A stretch of DNA of 64,000 bases from Pseudomonadota bacterium (GTDB lineage Bacteria > Pseudomonadota > Gammaproteobacteria > Burkholderiales > Burkholderiaceae_C). The position numbers and the translations under genes were made by a program. Positions 46,727-54,313 of this stretch are shown here, in pieces; the first letter of the stretch is position 1, and each line of letters begins with the position of its first letter. Below the pieces are notes generated by a model that was not told the origin of the DNA, did no database searches, and was given only the letters and a program-made list of their open reading frames with translations. Location: positions 310,001 to 374,000 of the forward strand of contig JAIUPH010000011.1 in the NCBI GenBank assembly GCA_020161065.1. Reading direction: 5' to 3'.

Positions 46727-47587
46727 ATGGTGGACTTGTCCGGGATCTGGATCCCTTTGATCACGCCCTTGCGCGGCGATGCGGTCGACGCCGCGGCGCT
46801 GCCGCGCCTGGTGCGGCACCTGGCGGCGCAAGGCGTGGCCGGCTTCGTCGTCTGCGGCAGCACCGGCGAAGCCGCGATGCTGGACGCCGACGAGCAGGCG
46901 CAGGTGCTGGCGCTGACGCTGCAGGCCAGCGGCGGCAAGCCGGTGTGGATGGGCCTGGCCGGCGTGCGCCCGGCGGCGGTGGCCGCACGCGCGCGGCAGT
47001 GCGCGCAGGCGCAGCCCGGCGTGGCGGGCTTTCTGCTGGCGGCGCCAGCCTACGTGAAGCCGTCGCAGGCCGGCATCGCCGACTTCTTCACCCAGGTGGC
47101 CGACGCCTCGCCGCGGCCCTTGATCGTCTACGACGTCCCGGCGCGCAGCGGCGTTCGCATCGAGCCGGCCACGCTGCTGGCGCTGGCGGCGCATCCGCGC
47201 ATCGTGGCCGTCAAGGACTGCAGCGGCGACCGCGCCGCCGCGCAGGCCTTGCTGGACGACGGCCGCCTGGCGCTGCTGGCCGGCAACGACGACGAGCTGT
47301 TCGACCAGCTGGCGCGCGGCGCGGTGGGCGGCATCTCGGCCTCGGCCCACGTCGCCACGGCGGCTTTCGTGGAACTGCAACGCTTGCTGGCGACCGATCA
47401 GCTGGCCGCGGCGCGGGCCGTGTGGCAGCGGCTGGCGCCGTTGACGCGCGCGCTGTTCGCCGAGCCCAACCCGGCACCCGTCAAGGCGGTGCTGGCGCAG
47501 CAGGGCTGGATCAGCGACGAACTGCGCGCGCCGCTGCGGCCGGCCTCGGCGCCCGCGCGGGCCGCGGCGCTGGCGGCTTTGGCGTAG
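46727..47587 (+). CDS. dapA: Dihydrodipicolinate synthase-family protein
   Basis: A 286-residue class I aldolase barrel. It has GFVVCGSTGEAAMLDADEQ (the GTTGE-type pyruvate-carboxylate loop), YDVPARSG with the catalytic Tyr, and VAVKDCSGD with the Schiff-base Lys. The length and motifs fit DapA (aspartate semialdehyde + pyruvate to the dihydrodipicolinate precursor). Paralogous members of this family act on other keto acids, so the exact role is not certain. It interrupts the moaE-moaD pair, running in the opposite direction, and converges on moaD. Confidence 0.8.
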   Translation: MVDLSGIWIPLITPLRGDAVDAAALPRLVRHLAAQGVAGFVVCGSTGEAAMLDADEQAQVLALTLQASGGKPVWMGLAGVRPAAVAARARQCAQAQPGVAGFLLAAPAYVKPSQAGIADFFTQVADASPRPLIVYDVPARSGVRIEPATLLALAAHPRIVAVKDCSGDRAAAQALLDDGRLALLAGNDDELFDQLARGAVGGISASAHVATAAFVELQRLLATDQLAAARAVWQRLAPLTRALFAEPNPAPVKAVLAQQGWISDELRAPLRPASAPARAAALAALA

Positions 47588-47591
47588 CGCC

Positions 47592-47843
47592 TCAGCCGCC
47601 GGTCACCGGCGGGAAGAAGGCCACCTCGGCACCATCGGGCACCGGGGTGGCGTCGTCGGCCATCACCTGGTCGACCGCGCCGCGCACGGCGCGGCCTTCG
47701 GCCAGGCGCTCGGCATAGGCGCCGCCGCGCGCGATGAGTTGCCGGCGCAGCGCGCCGAGCGTCAGCCCGGGCGCGGCCGGCAGTTCCTCGCCGGGGCCCA
47801 GCGCCTCGCGCAGCGAAGCGAAGAAGCGCAGCCGGATCGCCAT
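47592..47843 (-). CDS. moaD: Molybdopterin synthase sulfur carrier subunit
   Basis: An 83-residue ubiquitin-like protein beginning IRLRFFASLREALG and ending with the double glycine VTGG, whose C-terminal carboxylate is converted to the thiocarboxylate used by MoaE. It starts 4 bp after the moeA stop on the same strand. Required for making the cofactor used by the island molybdoenzyme as well as by other Mo enzymes. Confidence 0.93.
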   Translation of the reverse strand: MAIRLRFFASLREALGPGEELPAAPGLTLGALRRQLIARGGAYAERLAEGRAVRGAVDQVMADDATPVPDGAEVAFFPPVTGG

Positions 47844-47847
47844 CGTG

Positions 47848-49137
47848 CTAACGCCCGATCAGCTCGGCAAACGGCAGGAAGCGCACGCCGTCGCCGCGGC
47901 GGATGGCCTGCCCCGCGGGGTTGTCGACCAGCCCGTCGGCCCAGACGGCCGAGGTCAGCACGCCCGAGCTCTGGTTGGGAAACAGGTCCAGCCCGCCGGC
48001 GCCGTTGAGCCGCGCGCGCAGGAACTCGCGCCGCTTGTCGGGCCGCGGCCAGTCGAAGTCGGCGCGCATCGCCAGCCCGGCCGGCAGCGCGCCGGCGCCG
48101 CCCTGCATCACGCGCAGCACCGGCGCCACGGCGAGCAGGAAGTTGACGAAGCTCGACACCGGGTTGCCCGGCAGGCCGATGAACAGCGCGTTGTCTGCTT
48201 CGGCGCCGCGAACGCCGCCAACCGCCGGCGCTGACCGGCGGACCCCGCCATACGCCAAGGGCTTGCCCGGCTTGATCGCCAGCTGCCAGTGCTCGATCCA
48301 GCCCAGCGATTCGACGGCCGGGCGCACGTGGTCTTCGTCGCCGCCGGACACGCCGCCGCAGGTGAGGATCAAGTCGTTGCCTTCGGCGGCGCGGCGCAGC
48401 GCGTCGACCGTGGCGTCCAGCCGGTCGGGCACGATGCCGAGGTCGTTGACCTCGCAGCCGGCGGCCTGCAGCAGCGCACGCAAGGTGAAGCGGTTGCTGT
48501 TGTAGATGGCGCCGGGCTTGAGCGGCTGGCCGGGCATGGCCAGTTCGTCGCCGGTGGAGAACAGCGCCACGCGCGGCCGGCGGCACACCGCCAGCTCGGC
48601 GGCGCCGACCGAGGCGGCCAGGCCCAGCGCCTGCGGCGTCAGCCGCGTGCCGGGCTGCAGCACGGTGGCGCCGTGCTGCACGTCTTCGCCGCGGCGGCGG
48701 ATCCATTGGCCCGCTTGCGGCACGCCGTTGATGCGCACGGCACCCAGGCCCTCGCCGCGCTCGGCGGGCAGTGCCTCGCACTGCTCCTGCATCACCACCG
48801 CGTCGGCGCCGGGCGGCACCTGGGCGCCGGTGAAGATGCGTGCCGCCGTGCCGCGCGCCAGCGGCTGGCCGACCACGCCGGCCGGAATGCGCTGCGCCAC
48901 CGGCAGCACGGTGCCGGCGGCCGCCACGTCGGCGGCGCACACCGCATAACCGTCCATCGACGTGTTATCGGCCGGCGGCACGTCCAGCAGGCTTGGCACC
49001 GGCGCGGCCAGCACGCGGCCCAGCGCGTCGAAGGTGGAGACGGTTTCGCGCCCGGCGACCGCGTGCGCCGCGGCGCCGGCCAGCAGCCGCGCCAGCGCGT
49101 CGTCGAGGGTCAGCAGCGGGCGGCGGTCGGCGGCCAT
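47848..49137 (-). CDS. moeA: Molybdopterin molybdenumtransferase
   Basis: A 429-residue MoeA that inserts molybdate into adenylylated molybdopterin. Visible are DVPPADNTSMDGYAVCAADV, the GAQVPPGADAVVMQE loop, RPRVALFSTGDELAMPGQPLKPGAIYNSN, the GGVSGGDEDHV element and GLPGNPVSSFVNFLL. It lies 7 bp after thrC and 4 bp before moaD, the usual Burkholderiales order. Confidence 0.95.
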   Translation of the reverse strand: MAADRRPLLTLDDALARLLAGAAAHAVAGRETVSTFDALGRVLAAPVPSLLDVPPADNTSMDGYAVCAADVAAAGTVLPVAQRIPAGVVGQPLARGTAARIFTGAQVPPGADAVVMQEQCEALPAERGEGLGAVRINGVPQAGQWIRRRGEDVQHGATVLQPGTRLTPQALGLAASVGAAELAVCRRPRVALFSTGDELAMPGQPLKPGAIYNSNRFTLRALLQAAGCEVNDLGIVPDRLDATVDALRRAAEGNDLILTCGGVSGGDEDHVRPAVESLGWIEHWQLAIKPGKPLAYGGVRRSAPAVGGVRGAEADNALFIGLPGNPVSSFVNFLLAVAPVLRVMQGGAGALPAGLAMRADFDWPRPDKRREFLRARLNGAGGLDLFPNQSSGVLTSAVWADGLVDNPAGQAIRRGDGVRFLPFAELIGR

Positions 49138-49144
49138 GGCACGC

Positions 49145-50551
49145 TCAGCAGTGCGCTTCGATGTAACGTTTGACGCCAGCCGCGTCGACCGGCAACACGG
49201 TGAAGCGGCGCGGCAGCGCTTCCAGCCCCTGCAGCGCGGCCGGGCGCTCGGGCTCGCGGCCCAGCGCTTCGTGGATGGTGGCGGCGAACTTCGCCGGCAG
49301 CGCCGTCTCCAGCACCAGCATCGTCGCGCCGGGCCGGCGGCGCTCGCGCCCGACCTTCAGCCCGTCGGCGGTGTGGGTGTCGATCATCGTGCCGAAGCGC
49401 TGCCAAGTGTCGCGGATGGTCGCCACGCGGTCGGCGTGCGTGCTCTTGCCGGAGACGAAGCCGAACGAGGCCGCGGGCGCGAATTCGGCCGCCGTCAGCG
49501 TGAAGCCGCCCTCCTTCGCGAGCTTCGGGCCGAACAGCTCGGCGGTGCGCGCGGCGTCGCGCCCCAGCAGGTCGAACACGAAGCGCTCGAAGTTGCTGGC
49601 CTTGCTGATGTCCATCGACGGGCTGCTGGTCTCGTAGGTCTCGGCGCCGCCGCGCACGCGGTAGGTGCCGGTGCGGAAGAACTCGTCGAGCACGTCGTTC
49701 TCGTTGGTGGCCAGCACCAGATGCTCGATCGGCAGGCCCATCGAGCGCGCCACGTGGCCGGCGCAGATGTTGCCGAAGTTGCCCGAGGGCACCGCGAAGC
49801 TGACGCGCTGCGCGTTGGACGCGGTGGCCTGGAAGTAACCCGCGAAGTAATACACCACCTGGGCCAGCAGCCGCGCCCAGTTGATGGAGTTGACGGTGCC
49901 GATGCGGTACTTGCGCTTGAAGTCGAGGTCGTTGCTGACGGCCTTGACGATGTCCTGGCAGTCGTCGAACACGCCTTCGATGCACAGGTTGTGGATGTTG
50001 GCGTCGGGCAGGCTGAACATCTGCGCCTGCTGGAACGGGCTCATGCGGCCGTGCGGCGACAGCATGAAGACGCGCACGCCGCGCTTGCCGCGCATCGCGT
50101 ATTCGGCGGCGCTGCCGGTGTCGCCGCTGGTGGCGCCCAGGATGTTGAGCTGCTCGCCGCGGCGGCCCAGTTCGTACTCGAACAACTGGCCCAGCAACTG
50201 CATCGCCATGTCCTTGAAGGCCAGCGTCGGGCCGTTGGACAAGGCTTGCAGGAAGACGCCGTCTTCCAGCGGCTTCAGCGGCGTGATGGCGTCGGTGCCG
50301 TAGGTGGCTGCCGTGTAGGTGGCATGGCACAGCCGCTTCAGGTCGGCCGGCGGGATGTCGTCGATGTAGAGCGAGAGGATCTCGAAGGCCAGGTCGGCAT
50401 AGGCCAGGCCGCGCCAGCGCTTCAAGGTCGCGTCGTCGATCTTCGGGTACTGCGCCGGCAGGTAGAGCCCGCCGTCGGGCGCCAGGCCTTCGAGCAGGAT
50501 GTCGGAAAAGCCGCGCGGCGTGCGGTCGCCGCGGGTGCTGATGTACTTCAC
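49145..50551 (-). CDS. thrC: Threonine synthase
   Basis: A 468-residue PLP enzyme converting O-phosphohomoserine to threonine. The start is a GTG at 50551 with a strong AGGAGG site, giving (M)KYISTRGDRTPRGFSDILLEGLAPDGGLYLP, the canonical N-terminus of the long (yeast/E. coli-like) class. PLP lysine lies in the NGPTLAFKDMAMQLLG element; SGDTGSAA binds the cofactor phosphate. It follows hom by 82 bp, with a hairpin element in the gap. Confidence 0.95.
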   Translation of the reverse strand: MKYISTRGDRTPRGFSDILLEGLAPDGGLYLPAQYPKIDDATLKRWRGLAYADLAFEILSLYIDDIPPADLKRLCHATYTAATYGTDAITPLKPLEDGVFLQALSNGPTLAFKDMAMQLLGQLFEYELGRRGEQLNILGATSGDTGSAAEYAMRGKRGVRVFMLSPHGRMSPFQQAQMFSLPDANIHNLCIEGVFDDCQDIVKAVSNDLDFKRKYRIGTVNSINWARLLAQVVYYFAGYFQATASNAQRVSFAVPSGNFGNICAGHVARSMGLPIEHLVLATNENDVLDEFFRTGTYRVRGGAETYETSSPSMDISKASNFERFVFDLLGRDAARTAELFGPKLAKEGGFTLTAAEFAPAASFGFVSGKSTHADRVATIRDTWQRFGTMIDTHTADGLKVGRERRRPGATMLVLETALPAKFAATIHEALGREPERPAALQGLEALPRRFTVLPVDAAGVKRYIEAHC

Positions 50552-50568
50552 GGGGCCTCCTGCCGGGC

Positions 50569-50632
50569 CGCCCCAAAGGAGGCCCGCGCCCCCTTGGGGG
50601 GCCGCGAAGCCGCTTGGCGGCAAGCTTGGGGG
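50569..50632. repeat. GC-rich hairpin element (copy B) between hom and thrC
   Basis: GCCCCC (50588-50593) pairs with GGGGGC (50597-50602) around a 2-4 nt loop, followed by GGCCGCGAAG and a CTTGGCGGCAAG palindrome. The spacer shares GGCCGCGAA with the element after dctA. It may be an attenuator between hom and thrC or a dispersed host element. Confidence 0.4.
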
Positions 50633-50633
50633 T

Positions 50634-51944
50634 TCAATTCAGTTCTTCCTTGCGGATCTTGACGATCGGCGCCAGCACGGTCGGCAGCGCCTGCATCTGC
50701 GCCAGCGCCTTGCTCATGCGGCCTTCGACGGTGTCGTGCGTGAGGATGATGAGGTCGGTCTTTTCTTCGCCTTGCGCGCTCTCGCGCTGCAGCACCGCGT
50801 CGATGCTGATGTCGTGCTCGGCCAGGATGCCGGTGATGCGCGCCAGCACGCCCGCCTTGTCGGCCACCACCAGGCGCAGGTAGAACGCGGTGACCACCTG
50901 GTCGATCGTCAGGATGGGCGTGGCCGCCAGCGCGCCGGGCTGGAAGGCCAGGTGCGGCACGCGGTGGTGCGGGTCGGCGGTGTGCAGCCGCGTGATGTCG
51001 ACCAGGTCGGCCACCACGGCGCTGGCGGTGGGCTCGCTGCCGGCGCCCTTGCCGTAGTACAGCGTGGTGCCGACCGCGTCGCCCTGCACCACCACGGCGT
51101 TCATCGCGCCTTCGACGTTGGCGATCAGCCGCGCGGCGGGCACGAGGGTCGGGTGCACGCGCAGCTCGATCCCCTGCTCGCGCCGGCGCGTGATGCCCAG
51201 CAGCTTGATGCGATAACCCAGCTGTTCGGCGTAGCGGATGTCGGCCGCCTGCAGCGCGGTGATGCCTTCGACGTGCGCCTTGTCGAACTGCACCGGAATG
51301 CCGAAGGCGATGGCCGACATGATGGTCGCCTTGTGCGCGGCATCGACGCCTTCGATGTCGAAGGTGGGGTCGGCCTCGGCATAACCCAGCGCCTGCGCGT
51401 CCTTGAGCGCCGCGCCGAAGTCCAGCCCCTTGGCGCGCATCTCGCTGAGGATGAAGTTGGTCGTGCCGTTGATGATGCCGGCCACCCAGTCGATGCGGTT
51501 GGCCGTGAGCCCCTCGCGCAGCGCCTTGATGATGGGGATGCCGCCGGCCACCGCCGCCTCGAAGGCGACGATCACGCCCTTGGCGCGCGCGGCCTCGAAG
51601 ATCTCGGTGCCGTGAACGGCCAGCAACGCCTTGTTGGCCGTCACCACGTGCTTGCCGGCGGCAATCGCTTCCAGCACCAGCGCCTTGGCGATGCCGTAGC
51701 CGCCGATCAGCTCGATGACGATGTCGATGGCCGGGTTGGCAATCACCGCGCGGGCGTCGCTGACCACCTGCGCCGCGCTGCCGACCACCGCCTGGGCGCG
51801 TGCGGTGTCGAGGTCGGCCACCATGGTGATCGCAATGCCGCGGCCCGCGCGGCGGCGGATCTCTTCCTGATTGCGCTGCAGCACCTTGAAGGTGCCGCTG
51901 CCGACGGTGCCGATGCCGAGCAGGCCGACCTGGATATCGTTCAT
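50634..51944 (-). CDS. hom: Homoserine dehydrogenase
   Basis: A 436-residue enzyme reducing aspartate semialdehyde to homoserine. N-terminal NAD(P) motif GLLGIGTVGSGTF, the catalytic core VTANKALLAVHG and GGIPIIKALREGL...WVAGIINGTTNFILSEM, and a C-terminal ACT domain (LRLVVADKAGVLARITGILAEHDISIDAVLQ) for threonine feedback. The ATG at 51944 overlaps the upstream aminotransferase stop by 4 bp. Confidence 0.96.
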   Translation of the reverse strand: MNDIQVGLLGIGTVGSGTFKVLQRNQEEIRRRAGRGIAITMVADLDTARAQAVVGSAAQVVSDARAVIANPAIDIVIELIGGYGIAKALVLEAIAAGKHVVTANKALLAVHGTEIFEAARAKGVIVAFEAAVAGGIPIIKALREGLTANRIDWVAGIINGTTNFILSEMRAKGLDFGAALKDAQALGYAEADPTFDIEGVDAAHKATIMSAIAFGIPVQFDKAHVEGITALQAADIRYAEQLGYRIKLLGITRRREQGIELRVHPTLVPAARLIANVEGAMNAVVVQGDAVGTTLYYGKGAGSEPTASAVVADLVDITRLHTADPHHRVPHLAFQPGALAATPILTIDQVVTAFYLRLVVADKAGVLARITGILAEHDISIDAVLQRESAQGEEKTDLIILTHDTVEGRMSKALAQMQALPTVLAPIVKIRKEELN

Positions 51945-53167
51945 ACGGAATGCCGCTTGCGGTAGTGGGACAGGAATCGCTCGATGCGGCCGACGGCCTC
52001 GGTCAGGTCGTCGGAGTTGGGCAGGAAGACCAGCCGGAAATGATCCGGCGTCGCCCAGTTGAAGCCGGTGCCCTGCACGATCAGCACCTTCTCGTCGGCC
52101 AGCAGCTCGTAGGCGAACTGCTGGTCGTCGCTGATCGGGTAGATCTTCGGGTCCAGGCGCGGGAACATGTACAGCGCCGCCTTCGGCTTGACGACGCTGA
52201 CGCCGGGAATCTGGCTCAGCAGGCCATAGGCCAGGTCGCGCTGCCGGCACAGCCGGCCGCCGGGCGCCACCAGGTCCTTGATGCTCTGGTAGCCGCCCAA
52301 GGCGGTCTGGATCGCCAGCTGCCCCGGCGTGTTGGAGCACAGCCGCATCGAGGCCAGCATGTTCAGGCCTTCGACGTAGTCCTTCGCGCGCCGCTTGTCG
52401 CCCGAGACCACCATCCAGCCGGCGCGGTAGCCGCAGGAGCGGTAGTTCTTGCTCAGGCCGTTGAAGGTGACGAACAGCACGTCGTCGGCCAGGCTCGCGA
52501 TGCTGGTGTGCGTATGGCCGTCGTACAGCGTCTTGTCGTAGATCTCGTCGGCGAAGACGATCAACTGGTGCTGGCGCGCCAGCTCGACGATCTGCTCCAG
52601 CACGCTGTCGGGGTACAGCGCGCCGGTCGGGTTGTTCGGGTTGATGACGACGATGCCCTTGGTCCGCGGCGTGATCTTGCGGCGGATGTCGTCGACGTCG
52701 GGCATCCAGTCGGCGCCTTCGTCGCAGACGTAGTGCACCGGCGTGCCGCCGGACAGCGACACCGCGGCCGTCCACAGCGGGTAGTCGGGCGCCGGCACCA
52801 GGATTTCGTCGCCGTCGTCGAGCAGCGCGTTCAGGCTCATCACGATCAGCTCGGAAGCGCCGTTGCCCAGGTAGACGTCGTCCACCGTGACGTGCGGGAT
52901 CTTCTTTTCCTGCGTGTAGTGCACCACCGCGCGGCGCGGCGCGAACAGGCCCTTGCTGTCGGTATAGCCGGCGCTGTGCGGCAGGTTGCGGATCATGTCC
53001 TGCACGATCTCGTCGGGCGGCTCCAGCCCGAACACGGCCAGGTTGCCGATGTTGAGCTTGATGATGTGCTGGCCCTCTTCCTCCATCTGCCGGGCCTTGT
53101 CGAGCACGGGGCCCCGGATGTCGTAGCAGACGTTGGCGAGCTTGGCGGACTTGGTGATGGGCTTCAA
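51941..53167 (-). CDS. alaA: AlaA-type alanine/glutamate aminotransferase
   Basis: A 408-residue class I/II PLP aminotransferase. It opens KLANVCYDIRGPVLDKARQMEEEGQHIIKLNIGN, as in AlaA (YfbQ); cofactor residues include NPNNPTGALY and the lysine in NGLSKNYRSCGYRAGW. AlaA makes alanine from pyruvate and glutamate. It heads the alaA-hom-thrC operon, an arrangement common in beta- and gammaproteobacteria. A palindromic promoter-like element lies 31 bp upstream, shared with the divergent gene. Confidence 0.9.
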   Translation of the reverse strand: MKPITKSAKLANVCYDIRGPVLDKARQMEEEGQHIIKLNIGNLAVFGLEPPDEIVQDMIRNLPHSAGYTDSKGLFAPRRAVVHYTQEKKIPHVTVDDVYLGNGASELIVMSLNALLDDGDEILVPAPDYPLWTAAVSLSGGTPVHYVCDEGADWMPDVDDIRRKITPRTKGIVVINPNNPTGALYPDSVLEQIVELARQHQLIVFADEIYDKTLYDGHTHTSIASLADDVLFVTFNGLSKNYRSCGYRAGWMVVSGDKRRAKDYVEGLNMLASMRLCSNTPGQLAIQTALGGYQSIKDLVAPGGRLCRQRDLAYGLLSQIPGVSVVKPKAALYMFPRLDPKIYPISDDQQFAYELLADEKVLIVQGTGFNWATPDHFRLVFLPNSDDLTEAVGRIERFLSHYRKRHSV

Positions 53168-53197
53168 GGGAAACGGGCGCTGACGCCTCGGTGCGGA

Positions 53198-53213
53198 ACC
53201 TAGAATTCTAGGT
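53198..53213. promoter_or_regulatory. 16-bp perfect palindrome containing a symmetric -10-like box
   Basis: ACCTAGAATTCTAGGT lies between the divergent alaA and Mth938-like genes. Because it is palindromic, TAGAAT appears on both strands (53201-53206 plus; 53210-53205 minus), at suitable distances from both starts (about 30 bp). It could be a bidirectional -10 element or a dimeric regulator site, or both. Confidence 0.5.
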
Positions 53214-53242
53214 CCCGACGGCTACGCAGAAGGCGGCAGCGC

Positions 53243-53653
53243 TTGAAGTTCCAACCCGACACCCTGGCCGGCGTCAACATGATCGGCCGCCACGACGCCG
53301 GCCGCGTCGCCGTCGGGCCGACGATGTACCCGCACAGCGTGCTGGTGCCCTGGGTGGGCGCGGTGCAGGCCTGGCCGGTGCCGTCGTTCCAGGCGCTGCA
53401 GGCGGCGCACTTCGAGCCCATCCTGGCGCTGCAGCCCGAGCTGGTGATCTTCGGCAGCGGCCGGCGCCAGCGCTTCGCGCACCCCTCGCTGCTGCGGCCG
53501 CTGATCGAGCGGCGCATCGGCATCGAGACCATGGACACGCCGGCCGCCTGCCGCACCTACAACGTGCTGGCCGCCGAGGGCCGGCGCGTGGTGGCGGCAC
53601 TGATCGTCGAGCCCGCGGACGCGGCGCCGGCCGGCACGGCGGAGGGTACTTGA
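53243..53653 (+). CDS. Mth938-like domain protein
   Basis: A 136-residue protein starting at TTG. It has the Mth938/NDUFAF3-like core: VNMIGRHDAGRVAVGPTMYPHSVLVPW, ELVIFGSGRRQRFAHPSLLRPLIERRIGIETMDTPAACRTYNVLAAEGRRVVAALIVEP. The family is related to the mitochondrial complex I assembly factor NDUFAF3, but the bacterial function is unknown. It is divergent from alaA and is followed by the bcp gene. Confidence 0.8.
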   Translation: MKFQPDTLAGVNMIGRHDAGRVAVGPTMYPHSVLVPWVGAVQAWPVPSFQALQAAHFEPILALQPELVIFGSGRRQRFAHPSLLRPLIERRIGIETMDTPAACRTYNVLAAEGRRVVAALIVEPADAAPAGTAEGT

Positions 53654-53662
53654 CGCTGACTT

Positions 53663-53668
53663 TATAAT
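53663..53668 (+). promoter_or_regulatory. -10 element upstream of bcp
   Basis: A perfect TATAAT in a TTTATAATTC context, 50 bp upstream of the bcp ATG. A TTGACG 13 bp upstream is too close to be its -35 box; no other -35 is convincing. Confidence 0.5.
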
Positions 53669-53717
53669 TCGATGGTCAAGCCAGTGCGGCGTGACGCTTG
53701 CCGAGAACTGCCCACAC

Positions 53718-54194
53718 ATGACGCCTGTAGTCAATAAAGCCCTCCCGGAATTCGAAGCGCACGCCACCGGCGGCGTGAAGGTGACCCCGCAATCCAACCT
53801 CGGCAAGGCCGTGGTGCTGTACTTCTATCCGAAGGACGGCACCCCCGGCTGCACCACCGAGGCGATGCAGTTCCGCGACCGCTACAAGGATTTCCAGAAA
53901 GCCGGTGCCGTGGTCTTCGGCGTGTCGCGCGACAACATGGCCTCGCACGACAAGTTCAAGCAGAGCCTGGAACTGCCCTTCGAGCTGATCGCCGACACCG
54001 AGGAAAAGCTCTGCCACATGTTCGGCGTGGTCAAGAACAAGATCATGTACGGCAAGAAGGTCAAGGGCATCGAGCGCAGCACCTTCCTGATCGACGCCGA
54101 AGGCGTGATGCGTGCCGAGTGGCGCGGCATCAAGGTGGCCGGGCACGTGGACGAGGTGCTCAAGGCCGTGAAGTCTTTGAAGAAGGCGGCCTGA
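53718..54194 (+). CDS. bcp: Peroxiredoxin of the Bcp/PrxQ class
   Basis: A 158-residue thiol peroxidase. C45 in the TPGCTTEAM motif is the peroxidatic cysteine. The resolving cysteine usual five residues later (C50 in E. coli Bcp) is methionine here, so it should be a one-cysteine type or use C99 (EEKLCHMFG), located in the region where some Bcp proteins have an alternative partner. The ATG at 53718 is used in preference to an upstream GTG at 53691. Confidence 0.92.
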   Translation: MTPVVNKALPEFEAHATGGVKVTPQSNLGKAVVLYFYPKDGTPGCTTEAMQFRDRYKDFQKAGAVVFGVSRDNMASHDKFKQSLELPFELIADTEEKLCHMFGVVKNKIMYGKKVKGIERSTFLIDAEGVMRAEWRGIKVAGHVDEVLKAVKSLKKAA

Positions 54195-54313
54195 GATCCG
54201 AGCGCCGTCCGTCCCGTGGCCGCCTGCGGGCGGCGTGCCCCCGAGGTCCCGTCCCCGCCAAGGCCGCCCAGCTTGCTGCGCGGCCTTCGTCTTTTGAACC
54301 GCGAATTCAGCCC

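Noticed and set aside
53650-53668. TTGACG and TATAAT as a sigma-70 pair upstream of bcp
   Set aside because: Only 7 bp separate the two boxes, too few for a -35/-10 pair; only the -10 element was kept.
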